Shown: positions 45,850-54,982, numbered from the stretch's first letter. The stretch: 64,000 bases of DNA from Granulicella rosea (GCF_900188085.1 NZ_FZOU01000001.1:806001-870000); one strand, 5' to 3'. The notes: generated by a model not told the origin, from the sequence alone. Numbers and translations are program-made.

Positions 45850-46728
45850 ATGGGACCGTTTGAATACGCCAATACTGCCGCCGAGATCGCCATCGAAGCC
45901 GGCGCGCTGCTCAAGAGCTTCTACGAACGTGGCGTCGCGACCGAGTACAAGGGCGATGTCGACCTGGTCACCGAGGCTGACCGCGCCAGCGAAAAGCTGA
46001 TCGTCTCGCGGCTGCTGGAGGCGTTTCCCGAACATGGAATCTACGGCGAAGAAGGCACGCGCGACCGGCTGGACGGCGAGTTTCGCTGGTACGTCGATCC
46101 GCTCGACGGCACGACGAACTTCGCGCATGGCTTCCCGGCCTTCTGCGTCGTGCTGGGGCTGGAACAACGCGCGGAGGGGCTGGCGCCGGACGCGGACGGC
46201 GAGATCGTCGCCGGAGTCGTCTACGACCCGCTGCGCGACGAGCTCTTCGTGACCGAAAAGGGCAAGGGCGCGTGGCTGAACGGGCGGCAGATTCATGTCT
46301 CGAAGACGCGCCACCTGCAGGAGGCGCTGACCGGCACGGGCTTCCCGTCGAAGAAGCGGCACGAGAGCCCGAACATCCACTTCTATCAGGAGTTCACGCT
46401 GCGGTCGCATGGGGTGCGGCGGGCCGGTTCGGCTGCGCTCGATCTGGCGTACGTCGCCTGCGGCCGGCTGGACGGGTACTGGGAGTTCAAGCTGAATCCG
46501 TGGGACACGAGCGCCGGTTCGCTGCTGGTGACCGAGGCCGGCGGCACGATCAGCCACTTCGACGGCGGCAAGTTCACGCTCGATAGCAGGGAGGTCTTCG
46601 CGACCAACGGGCTGATCTTCGACGAGATGAAGACGCTGTTCGAGGAGATGTTCGCAGGCCGCGAGCTGACGCCGATCCCGACGCCTGCGGAGTTCAAGGC
46701 GAGGCGCGAAGCCGCGGAGGGCCAGTGA
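45850..46728 (+). CDS. Inositol monophosphatase family protein
   Basis: The 292-residue phosphatase has the metal-binding motifs of the IMPase/FIG family: GEEG near residue 72, WYVDPLDGTTNF near residue 82, and NPWDTSAGSLLVTEAGG near residue 216. Family members dephosphorylate inositol 1-phosphate, 3'-phosphoadenosine phosphate (CysQ) or fructose bisphosphate; this sequence looks closest to IMPase/SuhB types. It is the first gene of an operon with a small membrane protein (4-nt GTGA overlap) and a NUDIX gene (8-nt overlap). Confidence 0.9.
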   Translation: MGPFEYANTAAEIAIEAGALLKSFYERGVATEYKGDVDLVTEADRASEKLIVSRLLEAFPEHGIYGEEGTRDRLDGEFRWYVDPLDGTTNFAHGFPAFCVVLGLEQRAEGLAPDADGEIVAGVVYDPLRDELFVTEKGKGAWLNGRQIHVSKTRHLQEALTGTGFPSKKRHESPNIHFYQEFTLRSHGVRRAGSAALDLAYVACGRLDGYWEFKLNPWDTSAGSLLVTEAGGTISHFDGGKFTLDSREVFATNGLIFDEMKTLFEEMFAGRELTPIPTPAEFKARREAAEGQ

Positions 46729-46913
46729 AGTCCGGGGTCGTACGGCAGCGGTTGCTGGGGCTCCTTCTGCTTCTGCTTGGCGGCATCAACGTGTTCTCCC
46801 GGGTCCCACGCGGCGGCCCGCAAACTGTCATCCACTACATTGCCGCCGGCGCGATGCTGGCGTTGGGGCTGTGGCTGATCGCGCAGAAGCCGAACGGGCA
46901 GACCCGTGCGTAG
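46725..46913 (+). CDS. Small hydrophobic membrane protein in the IMPase operon
   Basis: The 62-residue product starts at a GTG that overlaps the IMPase stop (GTGA) and has two hydrophobic segments (LLGLLLLLLGGINVF and HYIAAGAMLALGLWLIA) ending in a basic tail. It fits tightly between two real genes, overlapping the NUDIX start by 8 nt, which supports translation. I do not recognise a family; function unknown. Confidence 0.65.
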   Translation: MKSGVVRQRLLGLLLLLLGGINVFSRVPRGGPQTVIHYIAAGAMLALGLWLIAQKPNGQTRA

Positions 46914-47358
46914 GCGCCATACCGCTCGCGTGCTGGTGCTTGACCCGGCGGGCGAGGTGCTGCTGATCCGCTTCGTCATCCCGCGGCCCGGCGGCGAGTT
47001 CGTCTTCTGGGCTGCGCCGGGTGGCGAGATCGAACCGGGCGAGACGCCCATGCAGGCCGCCGTGCGCGAGCTTCAGGAAGAGCTTGGACTGACGCTCGAG
47101 GTCGAAGGACCGATCCGGATTCAGGAGAATGTCTTCGAGCACGAAGGCGAGTTGCGGGCCAATACGGACTACTTTTTCAAGGCCGATTGTGAGCGCGAAA
47201 AGCCTCGTCTTATCGGACTGACTGAGTCCGAAATCGCGATCATGAAGGAGCTGCGGTGGTGGTCCGCTCCGCAGCTTGAAGTTGCGGAAGAGCGCGTATT
47301 TCCTGAGGATTTGCACGATTGGCTGAACGCGATCGCGGCCGCGAAGCGCCCTGGTTGA
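46906..47358 (+). CDS. NUDIX hydrolase
   Basis: The 150-residue protein has a full NUDIX box, GGEIEPGETPMQAAVRE then LQEELGL near residues 39-61. The compact form and the tail with WWSAPQLEV resemble MutT/NTP-pyrophosphatase types with unknown nucleotide substrate. The start is a GTG at 46906, overlapping the small membrane gene by 8 nt. Its position in the IMPase operon suggests a role in nucleotide or sugar-phosphate housekeeping, but that is inference. Confidence 0.85.
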   Translation: MRRRHTARVLVLDPAGEVLLIRFVIPRPGGEFVFWAAPGGEIEPGETPMQAAVRELQEELGLTLEVEGPIRIQENVFEHEGELRANTDYFFKADCEREKPRLIGLTESEIAIMKELRWWSAPQLEVAEERVFPEDLHDWLNAIAAAKRPG

Positions 47359-47385
47359 CAGGGAAGAGGTATACCGTAAGATTCG

Positions 47386-47415
47386 GGTTGGGCGGGGCTG
47401 CTGAGTCCTGCTAGA
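47386..47415 (+). promoter_or_regulatory. Candidate promoter for the ferredoxin gene
   Basis: TTGGGC at 47386-47391 and TAGAAT at 47410-47415 with an 18-nt spacer, 60 nt before the ferredoxin start. By-eye match only. Confidence 0.45.
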
Positions 47416-47475
47416 ATCGTCTTCTAACGACAGTTTCAGTCGGCGAGATTTGAACCAATAAGGGAGATTTACCAG

Positions 47476-47736
47476 ATGGCATATGTGATTGCGGAACCCT
47501 GCATCGGCACCAAGGACACAGCCTGTGTGGACGCCTGCCCGGTGGATTGCATCCACCCCAAGAAGGATGAGTCCGGGCACGGCGACTCCGAACAGCTCTT
47601 CATCGACCCGGTCGAGTGCATCGACTGCGGCGCCTGCGTTCCGGTCTGCCCGGTCTCGGCCATCTACGCCGGCGACGATCTGCCGGAAAAGTGGGCTGCC
47701 TTCCAGGATAAGAACGCCGCTCACTTCGGCCGCTAG
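47476..47736 (+). CDS. fdxA: Seven-iron ferredoxin (3Fe-4S / 4Fe-4S)
   Basis: The 86-residue ferredoxin has the cysteine pattern of the FdxA family: Cys9, Cys17 and Cys21 (EPCIGTKDTACVDACPVDC) followed by the second set CIDCGACVPVCP around residues 48-58. Such proteins hold one 3Fe-4S and one 4Fe-4S cluster and carry electrons at low potential. The start follows an AGGGAG Shine-Dalgarno. It has its own candidate promoter and a clear terminator, so it is monocistronic. Confidence 0.93.
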   Translation: MAYVIAEPCIGTKDTACVDACPVDCIHPKKDESGHGDSEQLFIDPVECIDCGACVPVCPVSAIYAGDDLPEKWAAFQDKNAAHFGR

Positions 47737-47753
47737 TTTTCGCTTGTTCCAGG

Positions 47754-47783
47754 ACGCGCAGCCCTTTGTGGCTGCGCGTTTTC
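47754..47783 (+). terminator. Rho-independent terminator after the ferredoxin gene
   Basis: A perfect 10-bp stem (47754-47763 with 47770-47779), loop CTTTGT, followed by TTTCC, 17 nt after the stop. Confidence 0.85.
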
Positions 47784-47881
47784 CATTCCGGGAATATGTG
47801 CAAGGAATTCAGGATGCGGGTCGTATGGCGCCATGCGTAGAATGTCTCCCACGCGGATTTGTCCGCGGCGAAGGAGCGCCC

Positions 47882-48331
47882 ATGAAAACGCTTGCTCAAC
47901 CGCGTGATCTCCGCGAATTGCAGGGCCGCCTCGCCGAGTTGACTCCGGCGGACGCTCCACGCTGGGGCCGGATGTCGGTCGGCCAGATGGTATGCCATCT
48001 GCGCGAGGCATTCTCGGCGCCGCTGGGCGAGCGTTCGGTTGCGCCGGTCAAGCCGCCGATTCCCGGCCCGTTCATCAAGTGGCTGGCGCTCTCGGTTCCT
48101 ACGGCGTGGCCCAAGATCGTACCGGCTCCGCTGGAGCTGAAGATCTCCGGCTGCCCTGCGCCGGTCTCGCACGTCGACGACCGCGTGGGTGTGCAGGCGA
48201 AGATGCTGCAGTTTGCCGACCGCCGGGAGATTGCCGCGCCGCACCCGTTCTTCGGACGTATGACCACCGAGGACTGGATGCGCTGGGGCTATCTGCACAC
48301 CGACCATCACCTGCGTCAGTTTGGACGCTGA
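47882..48331 (+). CDS. DUF1569 / DinB-like small protein
   Basis: The 149-residue protein fits the DUF1569 family, a DinB-like four-helix fold: MSVGQMVCHLREAF near residue 32 provides the first histidine, and HTDHHLRQF at the C terminus provides the others, a pattern that suggests metal binding. No enzymatic function is assigned. The ATG at 47882 has AAGGAG 5 nt upstream. It is 3 nt from recO on the same strand, so the two are probably translated together. Confidence 0.75.
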   Translation: MKTLAQPRDLRELQGRLAELTPADAPRWGRMSVGQMVCHLREAFSAPLGERSVAPVKPPIPGPFIKWLALSVPTAWPKIVPAPLELKISGCPAPVSHVDDRVGVQAKMLQFADRREIAAPHPFFGRMTTEDWMRWGYLHTDHHLRQFGR

Positions 48332-48334
48332 CGC

Positions 48335-49096
48335 ATGGCCGACCGCACCATCCCCCATATCGGCGAGGCGATCGTCCTCCGTTCGTGGCCGTTCCTCGAG
48401 GCCGACCTGCTGGTCAGCATCTTCACGCGCGAGCAGGGCCGCATCAAGGGTGTCGCGCGCCATGCGATGAAATCCCGCCGCCGCTTCGGTGGCGCGCTGG
48501 AGCCGATGACGCACGTTCGCGCGACCTACGCGGAGCGCCCGCGAAATCACATCGCGCAGGATCTCGTCCGGCTGGATGCCTTCGAGATCATCACCTCGCC
48601 GCTGACCCGGCCGATCGACTACGCGCGCACGGCGGCGCTGCAGATGATCGCCGAGATCCTCGAAGAGGCGTTGCCCGAGCAGGCGCCCGAGGACGCCGTC
48701 TTCCGGCTGGCGCTGGCCGTGCTGGACGAGCTTCAGATCGGCCGCGTCTGGATGCCGATCACGTACTTCTGCCTGTGGATGAACCGCCTGATGGGCTGGA
48801 TGCCGGAGCTGGGCAAGTGCGTCGTCTGCGGGGAGGACCTGCGCGGGCAGACGGTGTGGTATTCTCCGAACGCCGACGGCGTGACCTGCTACGACGACCG
48901 CCGCGCGAACAGCCACCCGCTCTCTGCCGCGTCGGTCGCGGAGGCGCAGCGGATGTTCCGCGGAACGGTCGCGGGTTTAGCTCAGGAAGACTGGCCGAAG
49001 GTGCGCGGGGCGGAGCTGCGGCGGTTCGCCATCGACACGCTGGAGCGGCATCTGGAACGGCAGCTGCGCAGCGCGCGGGCTTTGGGGCGGGCGTGA
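48335..49096 (+). CDS. recO: RecO recombination mediator
   Basis: The 253-residue protein is a DNA repair protein of the RecFOR pathway, helping RecA displace SSB from single-stranded DNA. It has the N-terminal OB-fold (AIVLRSWPFLEADLLVSIFT then GVARHAMKSRRRFGG) and a zinc-like region with CVVCGEDL near residue 164 and a later lone cysteine (GVTCYDD), so the usual four-cysteine site is incomplete. It follows the DUF1569 gene by 3 nt and ends 1 nt from the converging lipoprotein gene. Confidence 0.92.
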   Translation: MADRTIPHIGEAIVLRSWPFLEADLLVSIFTREQGRIKGVARHAMKSRRRFGGALEPMTHVRATYAERPRNHIAQDLVRLDAFEIITSPLTRPIDYARTAALQMIAEILEEALPEQAPEDAVFRLALAVLDELQIGRVWMPITYFCLWMNRLMGWMPELGKCVVCGEDLRGQTVWYSPNADGVTCYDDRRANSHPLSAASVAEAQRMFRGTVAGLAQEDWPKVRGAELRRFAIDTLERHLERQLRSARALGRA

Positions 49097-49097
49097 T

Positions 49098-49451
49098 TCA
49101 GGGAAGCGTAGTGCGCTTGAGTACGAGATTGTTCTTCAAACCGATGGTCCCCCCAAAGTCCGCAAATGAATAATCCAGCTCCGCTGCTTTCGCTCCCCGA
49201 TTGTGGCGGACGAGCCTGTATTTCCCCTGTTCCACGATTTCGCCGGTCGAATCGTTCCAGACGGTGCAATCGTTGGCGTCATGAACGTCGTCGATGGAGC
49301 AGTAAATGTAGGCGCCACCATCGGCGCCTCCCGCCCAAATTGCTTTAGCGGGAACCCCCGCCGGGTAATGGGATGGCCTCAGTTCAGCGCTTCTGCAACC
49401 CACGCCGTACATTCCGACCGAGACGATCAAAAGAATCACTTTGCACTTCAT
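49098..49451 (-). CDS. Uncharacterised lipoprotein
   Basis: The 117-residue product has a lipoprotein signal peptide ([19 protein letters not shown] with cysteine 19 as the lipidation site). The mature part is small, with [18 protein letters not shown] (two cysteines) and charged strands. No family is recognised. Codon use is somewhat less GC-rich than its neighbours, which may point to later acquisition. It lies between recO and glyQ on the opposite strand. Confidence 0.6.
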   Translation of the reverse strand: MKCKVILLIVSVGMYGVGCRSAELRPSHYPAGVPAKAIWAGGADGGAYIYCSIDDVHDANDCTVWNDSTGEIVEQGKYRLVRHNRGAKAAELDYSFADFGGTIGLKNNLVLKRTTLP

Positions 49452-49531
49452 GTATAGCCCCGCGATCGAAAGCCGATAAAGGACAGCTTCATCCGTTTAG
49501 AATCGACCAGACGATAGTAATTGGAGAACCG

Positions 49532-50491
49532 ATGCAGTCCGTTGCAGAAAAGCAAACACCCCTGACCTTCCAGCAACTCCTCTTCAAGCTCCAGACCTTC
49601 TGGGCGGAGCGGGGCTGCGTGCTCCAGCAGCCGTACGACGTCGAGGTCGGCGCGGGTACGATGTCGCCCGACACCTTCCTGCGCGTACTGGGGCCGAAGC
49701 CGGTCCGCATCGCCTATGCGCAGCCCTCGCGGCGGCCGGCCGATGGACGTTACGGCGAAAACCCCAACCGGCTCTTCCGCCACACGCAGTTTCAGGTGAT
49801 CCTGAAACCGCCACCGGTGCGCATCCAGGAGATGTATTTGGAATCGCTCGAGGCCATCGGGATCGACCTGAGCGAACACGACCTGAAGTTTGAAGAGGAC
49901 AACTGGGAGTGGCCGGTGGGCGGCGCCTGGGGCGTCGGCTGGCAGGTGATGCTGGACGGCCTCGAGATCTCGCAGTTCACCTACTTCCAGCAGTGCGGCG
50001 GCATGGATCTGGACCCGATCTGCGGCGAGATTACCTATGGGCTGGAGCGTATCGCGGGCTTCCTGCAGGATGTGGATTCGATCTACGACATCGTCTGGGC
50101 GGTCGAGCCGGATACTGGTCGCAAGGTCACGTATGGCGACATTCGTCTGCCGGAGGAGCAGCAGTACTCGGCCTATGGCTTCGACTATGCCGACGTGCCG
50201 AAGCTGTGGGAGCACCTGAATCTCTATGAGGCCGAGTGCCTGGGGCTGCTCGAACAGGCCAAATCCATTGTCGAGATGGACGAACTGAAGAAGCTGCGCT
50301 TCCCAGTGCTTGGAGCCTACGAACTGGCGCTGAAATGCTCGCACCTGTTCAATCTGCTGGATGCTCGTGGAGCTATTTCGGTGACCGAGCGCGTGGGCGT
50401 GATGGCGCGGATTCGTACTCTGGTCGTGGGTGTGGCCAAGGCTTACGCGGCACAGGGTGAAGCGTTGGCTATGCCTTCCAGGGAAGTGTAA
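49532..50491 (+). CDS. glyQ: Glycyl-tRNA synthetase alpha subunit
   Basis: The 319-residue catalytic subunit of the two-part bacterial glycyl-tRNA synthetase. Family motifs include [19 protein letters not shown] near residue 11, [30 protein letters not shown] segment ([18 protein letters not shown]) and [20 protein letters not shown]. The start ATG at 49532 has TTGGAG upstream. The glyS gene follows after 129 nt, with a small ORF between them. Confidence 0.96.
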   Translation: MQSVAEKQTPLTFQQLLFKLQTFWAERGCVLQQPYDVEVGAGTMSPDTFLRVLGPKPVRIAYAQPSRRPADGRYGENPNRLFRHTQFQVILKPPPVRIQEMYLESLEAIGIDLSEHDLKFEEDNWEWPVGGAWGVGWQVMLDGLEISQFTYFQQCGGMDLDPICGEITYGLERIAGFLQDVDSIYDIVWAVEPDTGRKVTYGDIRLPEEQQYSAYGFDYADVPKLWEHLNLYEAECLGLLEQAKSIVEMDELKKLRFPVLGAYELALKCSHLFNLLDARGAISVTERVGVMARIRTLVVGVAKAYAAQGEALAMPSREV

Positions 50492-50493
50492 CG

Positions 50494-50628
50494 ATGCTCG
50501 AATGCATGATTGAGCAGTTTGGTGACGTGGTTCTAGGGTGGGCATTCGAGTCGCTGGCGCGGTTCATCGGTCGCCGTGTATCTCCGGCGAAGCCGGAATT
50601 AGTGAGATTGGGAATAACAAATGTCTGA
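50494..50628 (+). CDS. 44-residue ORF between glyQ and glyS (uncertain)
   Basis: A short ORF (MLECMIEQFGDVVLGWAF onward) starts 2 nt after the glyQ stop, with GGGAAG as a possible Shine-Dalgarno, and its stop lies 5 nt past the glyS start, so it would be translationally coupled. The codons include several rare ones (ATA, CTA, TTA), so it may instead be a non-coding spacer. No family recognised; low confidence. Confidence 0.3.
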   Translation: MLECMIEQFGDVVLGWAFESLARFIGRRVSPAKPELVRLGITNV

Positions 50629-52732
50629 GTTTTTATTTGAAATCGGTCTTGAAGAGATCCCCGCGCGCATGATCGCCGCCGCCGAGGCGGAGTTGCTGCG
50701 CCGCACCGTTGCACTGCTCGAACGCGAACGCCTCATCCCGGCAGGAGCGGCGGCGAAGAGCTTCTCCACCCCGCGCCGTCTCGCCGTACTCATCCACCAT
50801 GTTGCCGAGAGGCAGGACGACGTCGCCGAGGAACTTACCGGGCCTGCGACGAAGATTGCGTTCAAGGACGGAGCACCGGGGCCGGCGGCCATCGCGTTTG
50901 CGAAGAAGGCTGGCATCGCGGTCGAAGAGCTGAAGGTCATCCAGACGCCCAAGGGCGAATACATCGCCGCGACAACCGTGAAGCCCGGCCGTACCGCCGC
51001 CGAGGTGATTGCGGCCGAGTTGCCGAAGGAGCTTTCGGCGATCTACTGGCCGAAGAATATGCACTGGCGTCCGGGCCGTCCGTCGAATCCGGACCGCTTC
51101 GTGCGTCCGGTGCGCTGGCTGGTTGCGCTGCTCGGCCATGCGATTGTGCCGGTGGAGTTCGGCGGCTATACGGCGTCGGACGTGACCTACGGCCACCGCG
51201 TGCTGCAGGGGCCGGCGCCGGTTCAGGTCAAGTCGCCCGCAAGCTACGCCGCGACCCTGAACGAGGCCTTTGTGATGGCCGATGTGGAGCTGCGCCGCCA
51301 CACCATCCGCAAGGCGCTCGACCATGTCTGCCGGACGATTCAGTCGCCCGCGGGCTGCCGCTGGCGCGAGGATCACGCGCTGGTCGACAAGCTGACGCAC
51401 CTGACGGAGTGGCCGTCAGTGATCGCCGGCGCCTTCGACCCCGAGTACCTGACCCTGCCCGAAGAGGTGCTCGTCACGGTGATGCGCGACCACCAGAACT
51501 ACTTCGCGGTCGAGGACAAGGAAGGCAAGCTCGCGGCTCACTTCCTCGCGGTACTAAACACCGTGCCGGATGAGCGTGCGGCGGTGACGATCCAGCATGG
51601 CAATGCGCGTGTGCTTCGGGCGCGGTTCAACGATGCGCGGTTCTTCTGGGAGTTCGACCAGCGAACGCCGTTCGCGGAGCGGGTTGATCTGCTTGAGAAC
51701 GTGACCTTCCAGAAAGACCTTGGCAGCTACGCAGTGAAGTCGAGCCGGGTTGTTACGGTTTCCGGTAAGCTCGGCGCGGCTGTTTCGGGCAAAGGATTTG
51801 CGTTCCATTCCGAAGCTCTGCTCGACGCGGCGAAGCTCGCCAAGGTGGACCTGACCTGCGAGCTGGTGAAGGAGTTTACCGAGCTTCAGGGTATTATCGG
51901 CGGGCTGTATGCGCGTGCCGCGGGACTGAGTGAGACTACCGCCGCCGCGATCTATGACCAGTACACGCCGGCCTCGATGGAGGACCGCATTCCATCGACG
52001 GCCGAGGGCTGCCTGCTCGGGATCGCGGATCGTATCGACACGATTGCTGGCATGTTCTCGCTTGGGCTTGAGCCCACGGGGTCGAAGGACCCCTTCGCGC
52101 TGCGCCGTGCGGCAAACTCGATTGTGAAGATTCTCGCCGACTCGCAGCTTCCGCTGACGCTGAGCGAGGTGATTGCCGCGGCTTCTCCTTCGGATGAGGT
52201 TGCGGCGAAACTGAAGGCATTCTTTGCGGAGCGTCTGGACTTCTTCCTGCGCGAGGCGAAGGGGCAGGCGTATGACGTGGTGAAGGCGGTGCTCGCCGTT
52301 GGCGCTGACGATCCGCGCGATGCCGTTGCGAGGGCGGAGGCGGTGAGCGCCGTTCGTTCGAGTGACGACTTTGCGGCAGTCAGCGCGGCTTTCAAACGCA
52401 TGAAGAATATTCTTGCGCAGGCGGCGGAGAAGTCCGTCGCGGCTGCCGCTTCGGTCGACGATAGCCTTTTGACGGACCCGTCCGAGAAGGCGCTTGCGGA
52501 GCACTCCGCGATCCTTGCGGGGAATGTTCAGCGGCTGCGCGCTGCCGGCGATTTTAAGGCTGCGCTCGAAGCCATCGCGACATTGCGGTCGCAGGTCGAT
52601 GCGTTCTTCGAGGCTGTGATGGTCATGGCCCCGGAGCCGGAGATTCGCGCCAACCGGCTTGCCTTGTTGCAGAAAGTTTTGGCCGACTTTTCCGGGATCG
52701 CGGAGTTCTCGGAGATTGTCACGGCGGGTTAG
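50621..52732 (+). CDS. glyS: Glycyl-tRNA synthetase beta subunit
   Basis: The 703-residue subunit binds tRNA(Gly) and works with GlyQ. It begins FLFEIGLEEIPARMI and contains the HD-like domain pattern (LVDKLTHLTEWPSVI, VMRDHQNYFAVED), SMEDRIPSTAEGCLLGIADRIDTIAGMF and the anticodon-binding C-terminal region. It is shorter than some beta subunits at the C terminus but intact. It follows glyQ and the small intervening ORF. Confidence 0.96.
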   Translation: MSEFLFEIGLEEIPARMIAAAEAELLRRTVALLERERLIPAGAAAKSFSTPRRLAVLIHHVAERQDDVAEELTGPATKIAFKDGAPGPAAIAFAKKAGIAVEELKVIQTPKGEYIAATTVKPGRTAAEVIAAELPKELSAIYWPKNMHWRPGRPSNPDRFVRPVRWLVALLGHAIVPVEFGGYTASDVTYGHRVLQGPAPVQVKSPASYAATLNEAFVMADVELRRHTIRKALDHVCRTIQSPAGCRWREDHALVDKLTHLTEWPSVIAGAFDPEYLTLPEEVLVTVMRDHQNYFAVEDKEGKLAAHFLAVLNTVPDERAAVTIQHGNARVLRARFNDARFFWEFDQRTPFAERVDLLENVTFQKDLGSYAVKSSRVVTVSGKLGAAVSGKGFAFHSEALLDAAKLAKVDLTCELVKEFTELQGIIGGLYARAAGLSETTAAAIYDQYTPASMEDRIPSTAEGCLLGIADRIDTIAGMFSLGLEPTGSKDPFALRRAANSIVKILADSQLPLTLSEVIAAASPSDEVAAKLKAFFAERLDFFLREAKGQAYDVVKAVLAVGADDPRDAVARAEAVSAVRSSDDFAAVSAAFKRMKNILAQAAEKSVAAAASVDDSLLTDPSEKALAEHSAILAGNVQRLRAAGDFKAALEAIATLRSQVDAFFEAVMVMAPEPEIRANRLALLQKVLADFSGIAEFSEIVTAG

Positions 52733-52754
52733 CGTCTGTTGCGATTCAGATGCG

Positions 52755-52879
52755 AAAAGCAGATCCTCTTCGAGGATGACAAACAAGAGAGACAGAGCAA
52801 GAAGGGCAAGAGCAAAGGCAACGGCGAATCGATCGCCGTTGCCTTTCTTGTTTGTCATTCCCGCAGGGAATCTGCTTTT
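52755..52879. repeat. 125-bp palindromic dispersed element with terminal inverted repeats
   Basis: The element has 10-bp perfect terminal inverted repeats (AAAAGCAGAT at 52755-52764, ATCTGCTTTT at 52870-52879) and an inner pair (GACAAACAAG at 52778-52787, CTTGTTTGTC at 52847-52856). The intervals between the two pairs each carry their own small hairpin. There is no ORF inside. The structure resembles a small MITE-like or REP-type repeat. It also holds the 14-bp terminator stem at 52814-52846. Confidence 0.65.
52814..52846. terminator. Terminator after glyS
   Basis: A perfect 14-bp stem (52814-52827 with 52833-52846), loop ATCGA, followed by CTTGTTTG. It lies inside the palindromic element downstream of glyS. 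Confidence 0.8.
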
Positions 52880-52952
52880 CCCTTGCTCGCGGGATCAAAC
52901 CAGCGCCTCCGCATCGGCCCATCGTGGGCGGTCGAAGGCGTAGGATTAACCC

Positions 52953-54488
52953 ATGGATGGGTTTGAGTTTCTCGTGGTGGGCGGCGGCATTGCGGGTCTG
53001 AGTGCGGCGATTCGGTTGGCGGGGCGGGGCAGGGTTCTGGTGGTTACCAAGGATGCGCTGGCGGAGTCCAACACCGCTTACGCGCAGGGCGGAATTGCCG
53101 TGGCGATGGGCGGCGATGAGGATGTCTCGCTGCATCTTTCGGACACGGTCGCGGCGGGCGACGGGCTGGTGAACCGGCAGGCCGCGAAGATGCTGGTCGA
53201 GCAGGGACCGAAGCGCGTGGACGAGCTGCTGGCGTGGGGGACAGGCTTCGACCGCGGCGCGGCGGGCGAGTTGCTGCGCACGCGTGAAGGGGCGCACAGC
53301 CTCTCGCGCATACTGCATGCGAATGGCGATGCGACCGGGCGGGAGATTGCGCGGTCGCTGCTGAAGCATGCGCGCGGCATCCCGGTGATCACGTTGATGG
53401 AAGATACGACGACCGTCGAGCTGACGGTCGAGGAGGGCCGCGTCGTCGGCGCGCTGCTGCTGGGGGCCGATGGCAAGCTCTTCTCCGTGCGGGTGCGGGC
53501 GGTGCTGCTGGCGAGCGGTGGCGCGGGGCAGGTCTACTCCGACACGACCAACCCGGCGGTCGCGACGGGCGACGGCATCGCGATGGCGTATCGCGCCGGC
53601 GCGGAGCTTGAGGATATGGAGTTCTACCAGTTCCACCCGACGGCTTTCGCGAAGGAGGGCGCGCCGCGCTTCCTGATGAGCGAGGCGCTGCGCGGCGAGG
53701 GCGCCTGGCTGGTGAATGCGGCGGGCGAGCGTTTCATGAGCCGGTATCATCCTCAGTTGGAGCTTGCGCCGCGCGACGTGGTGGCTCGGGCGATCACACG
53801 CGAAGGGCTGGCCGGGCCGGTCTATCTCGACATGCGCCATGTGGAGATAGACCTGGCGGCGCGGTTTCCCGGCATCTCGGCGTTTCTTGCGAAGTACGGG
53901 CTGAAGCTCAACCGCGACCTGATTCCGGTGCGTCCGGCGGCGCACTACCTGATGGGCGGGATCAAGACCGACCTGCATGGCCGCACCTCCGTTCCCGGAC
54001 TTTTTGCGGCGGGTGAGGCGGCGTGTACGGGCGTCCACGGCGCGAACCGGCTGGCGAGCAATTCGCTGCTGGAGGGGCTGGTCTTTGGGGCTTCGGCCGC
54101 CGAGACGATGGCCGAAGAGCAGGGAGCAGGGACTCAAGATAAGGGAGTAGGGAAGACGGCGCCGCCTGTGCCGGTCGATCCGGCGGCGCTGGAGGTCTGG
54201 ATTGCGAAGCTGCGCAAGCTGATGTGGGAGGATGCCGGGTTGCTGCGCGATGGCGATGGGCTGCGGCGGGCGCAGGGGCGGCTGGACGGGATGATTCGGG
54301 GTTGCCCGCGGGGCGTGACCCGGCGAGAGGTCGAGGCGCGCAACCTGCTGACGGTCGCGTCGGTGATGGTGGAGTCGGCGCTGGGACGCGAGGAGAGCCG
54401 CGGCGCTCACTACCGTAGCGACTTCACGGGGCACTGGCCCGTGGCGAAACATTCCGTGATGGCAAAGGGGCGGCTGCGGTTCCAGTAG
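52953..54488 (+). CDS. nadB: L-aspartate oxidase
   Basis: The 511-residue FAD enzyme oxidises L-aspartate to iminoaspartate, the first step of de novo NAD synthesis. Motifs are the N-terminal FAD loop VVGGGIAGLSAA, SNTAYAQGGIAV, FYQFHPTA, SEALRGEGAWLVN, RPAAHYLMGGI and GANRLASNSLLEGLV. A short alanine/proline insert lies around residue 395-410 (AGTQDKGVGKTAPP). Its partner nadA is at 58647-59813, about 4 kb on, with the PepSY, TerC and Tat genes on the other strand between them. No riboswitch was seen before nadB. Confidence 0.95.
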   Translation: MDGFEFLVVGGGIAGLSAAIRLAGRGRVLVVTKDALAESNTAYAQGGIAVAMGGDEDVSLHLSDTVAAGDGLVNRQAAKMLVEQGPKRVDELLAWGTGFDRGAAGELLRTREGAHSLSRILHANGDATGREIARSLLKHARGIPVITLMEDTTTVELTVEEGRVVGALLLGADGKLFSVRVRAVLLASGGAGQVYSDTTNPAVATGDGIAMAYRAGAELEDMEFYQFHPTAFAKEGAPRFLMSEALRGEGAWLVNAAGERFMSRYHPQLELAPRDVVARAITREGLAGPVYLDMRHVEIDLAARFPGISAFLAKYGLKLNRDLIPVRPAAHYLMGGIKTDLHGRTSVPGLFAAGEAACTGVHGANRLASNSLLEGLVFGASAAETMAEEQGAGTQDKGVGKTAPPVPVDPAALEVWIAKLRKLMWEDAGLLRDGDGLRRAQGRLDGMIRGCPRGVTRREVEARNLLTVASVMVESALGREESRGAHYRSDFTGHWPVAKHSVMAKGRLRFQ

Positions 54489-54490
54489 AG

Positions 54491-54982
54491 CTAGAGCACC
54501 GTCATCAGAACCGGGATGACCGCGCCAAGGATCAGCAGCGCGGTGATAGCAATCCTGTTGCGCGAATACTTGTACGCCATGTAGATGCCGCTGAAGGTCG
54601 AGACGAAGAGACTGATCGCCACGAGCAGGAAGAAGTATTTGAGCGGCATGGGGTTGTGCGGTGCGACCGGCGGCGGGGCAGGGCTGGCTACGCTTACCGG
54701 CGCCTGACTCTTCTCGTTGGCGTGGTCGACTGCCTTCGGCGCGGGCGGCTTCGGCTTGTTCACCACCGGGGTCTGATTTTTGTGGATCTGGCCCAGGATG
54801 ACGATCCACTGCGCCGGCTTGTAGCTTGCGGCGGGCTTATAGGGCGTGCCTTTGCCGGGTTCGTGCAAGGAAAAGGTCTGCAGCGCGCCGGTGAGCGCGA
54901 AGAAGAGGATGGCCGGCGCGACGAAGACGCCGATGTACAGATGCGTCAGGCGCATGGCTTTCAGGACGGAGGCTGTCGACAT
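54491..54982 (-). CDS. PepSY-associated transmembrane protein
   Basis: The 163-residue protein has a first membrane segment (about residues 13-38) with the PepSY-TM pattern MRLTHLYIGVFVAPAILFF...TGALQTF, a proline/lysine-rich central loop, and two more hydrophobic segments near the C terminus. Such proteins are often tied to metal or flavin-linked membrane reductases, but the usual PepSY repeats are missing, so it is a reduced form. Its stop lies 2 nt beyond the end of nadB, on the opposite strand. Confidence 0.7.
   Translation of the reverse strand: MSTASVLKAMRLTHLYIGVFVAPAILFFALTGALQTFSLHEPGKGTPYKPAASYKPAQWIVILGQIHKNQTPVVNKPKPPAPKAVDHANEKSQAPVSVASPAPPPVAPHNPMPLKYFFLLVAISLFVSTFSGIYMAYKYSRNRIAITALLILGAVIPVLMTVL

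Noticed and set aside
48978..48996. tRNA-like GGTTTAGCTCAGGAAG stretch
   Set aside because: It lies inside recO, encodes VAGLAQED in the correct frame and cannot form a cloverleaf.
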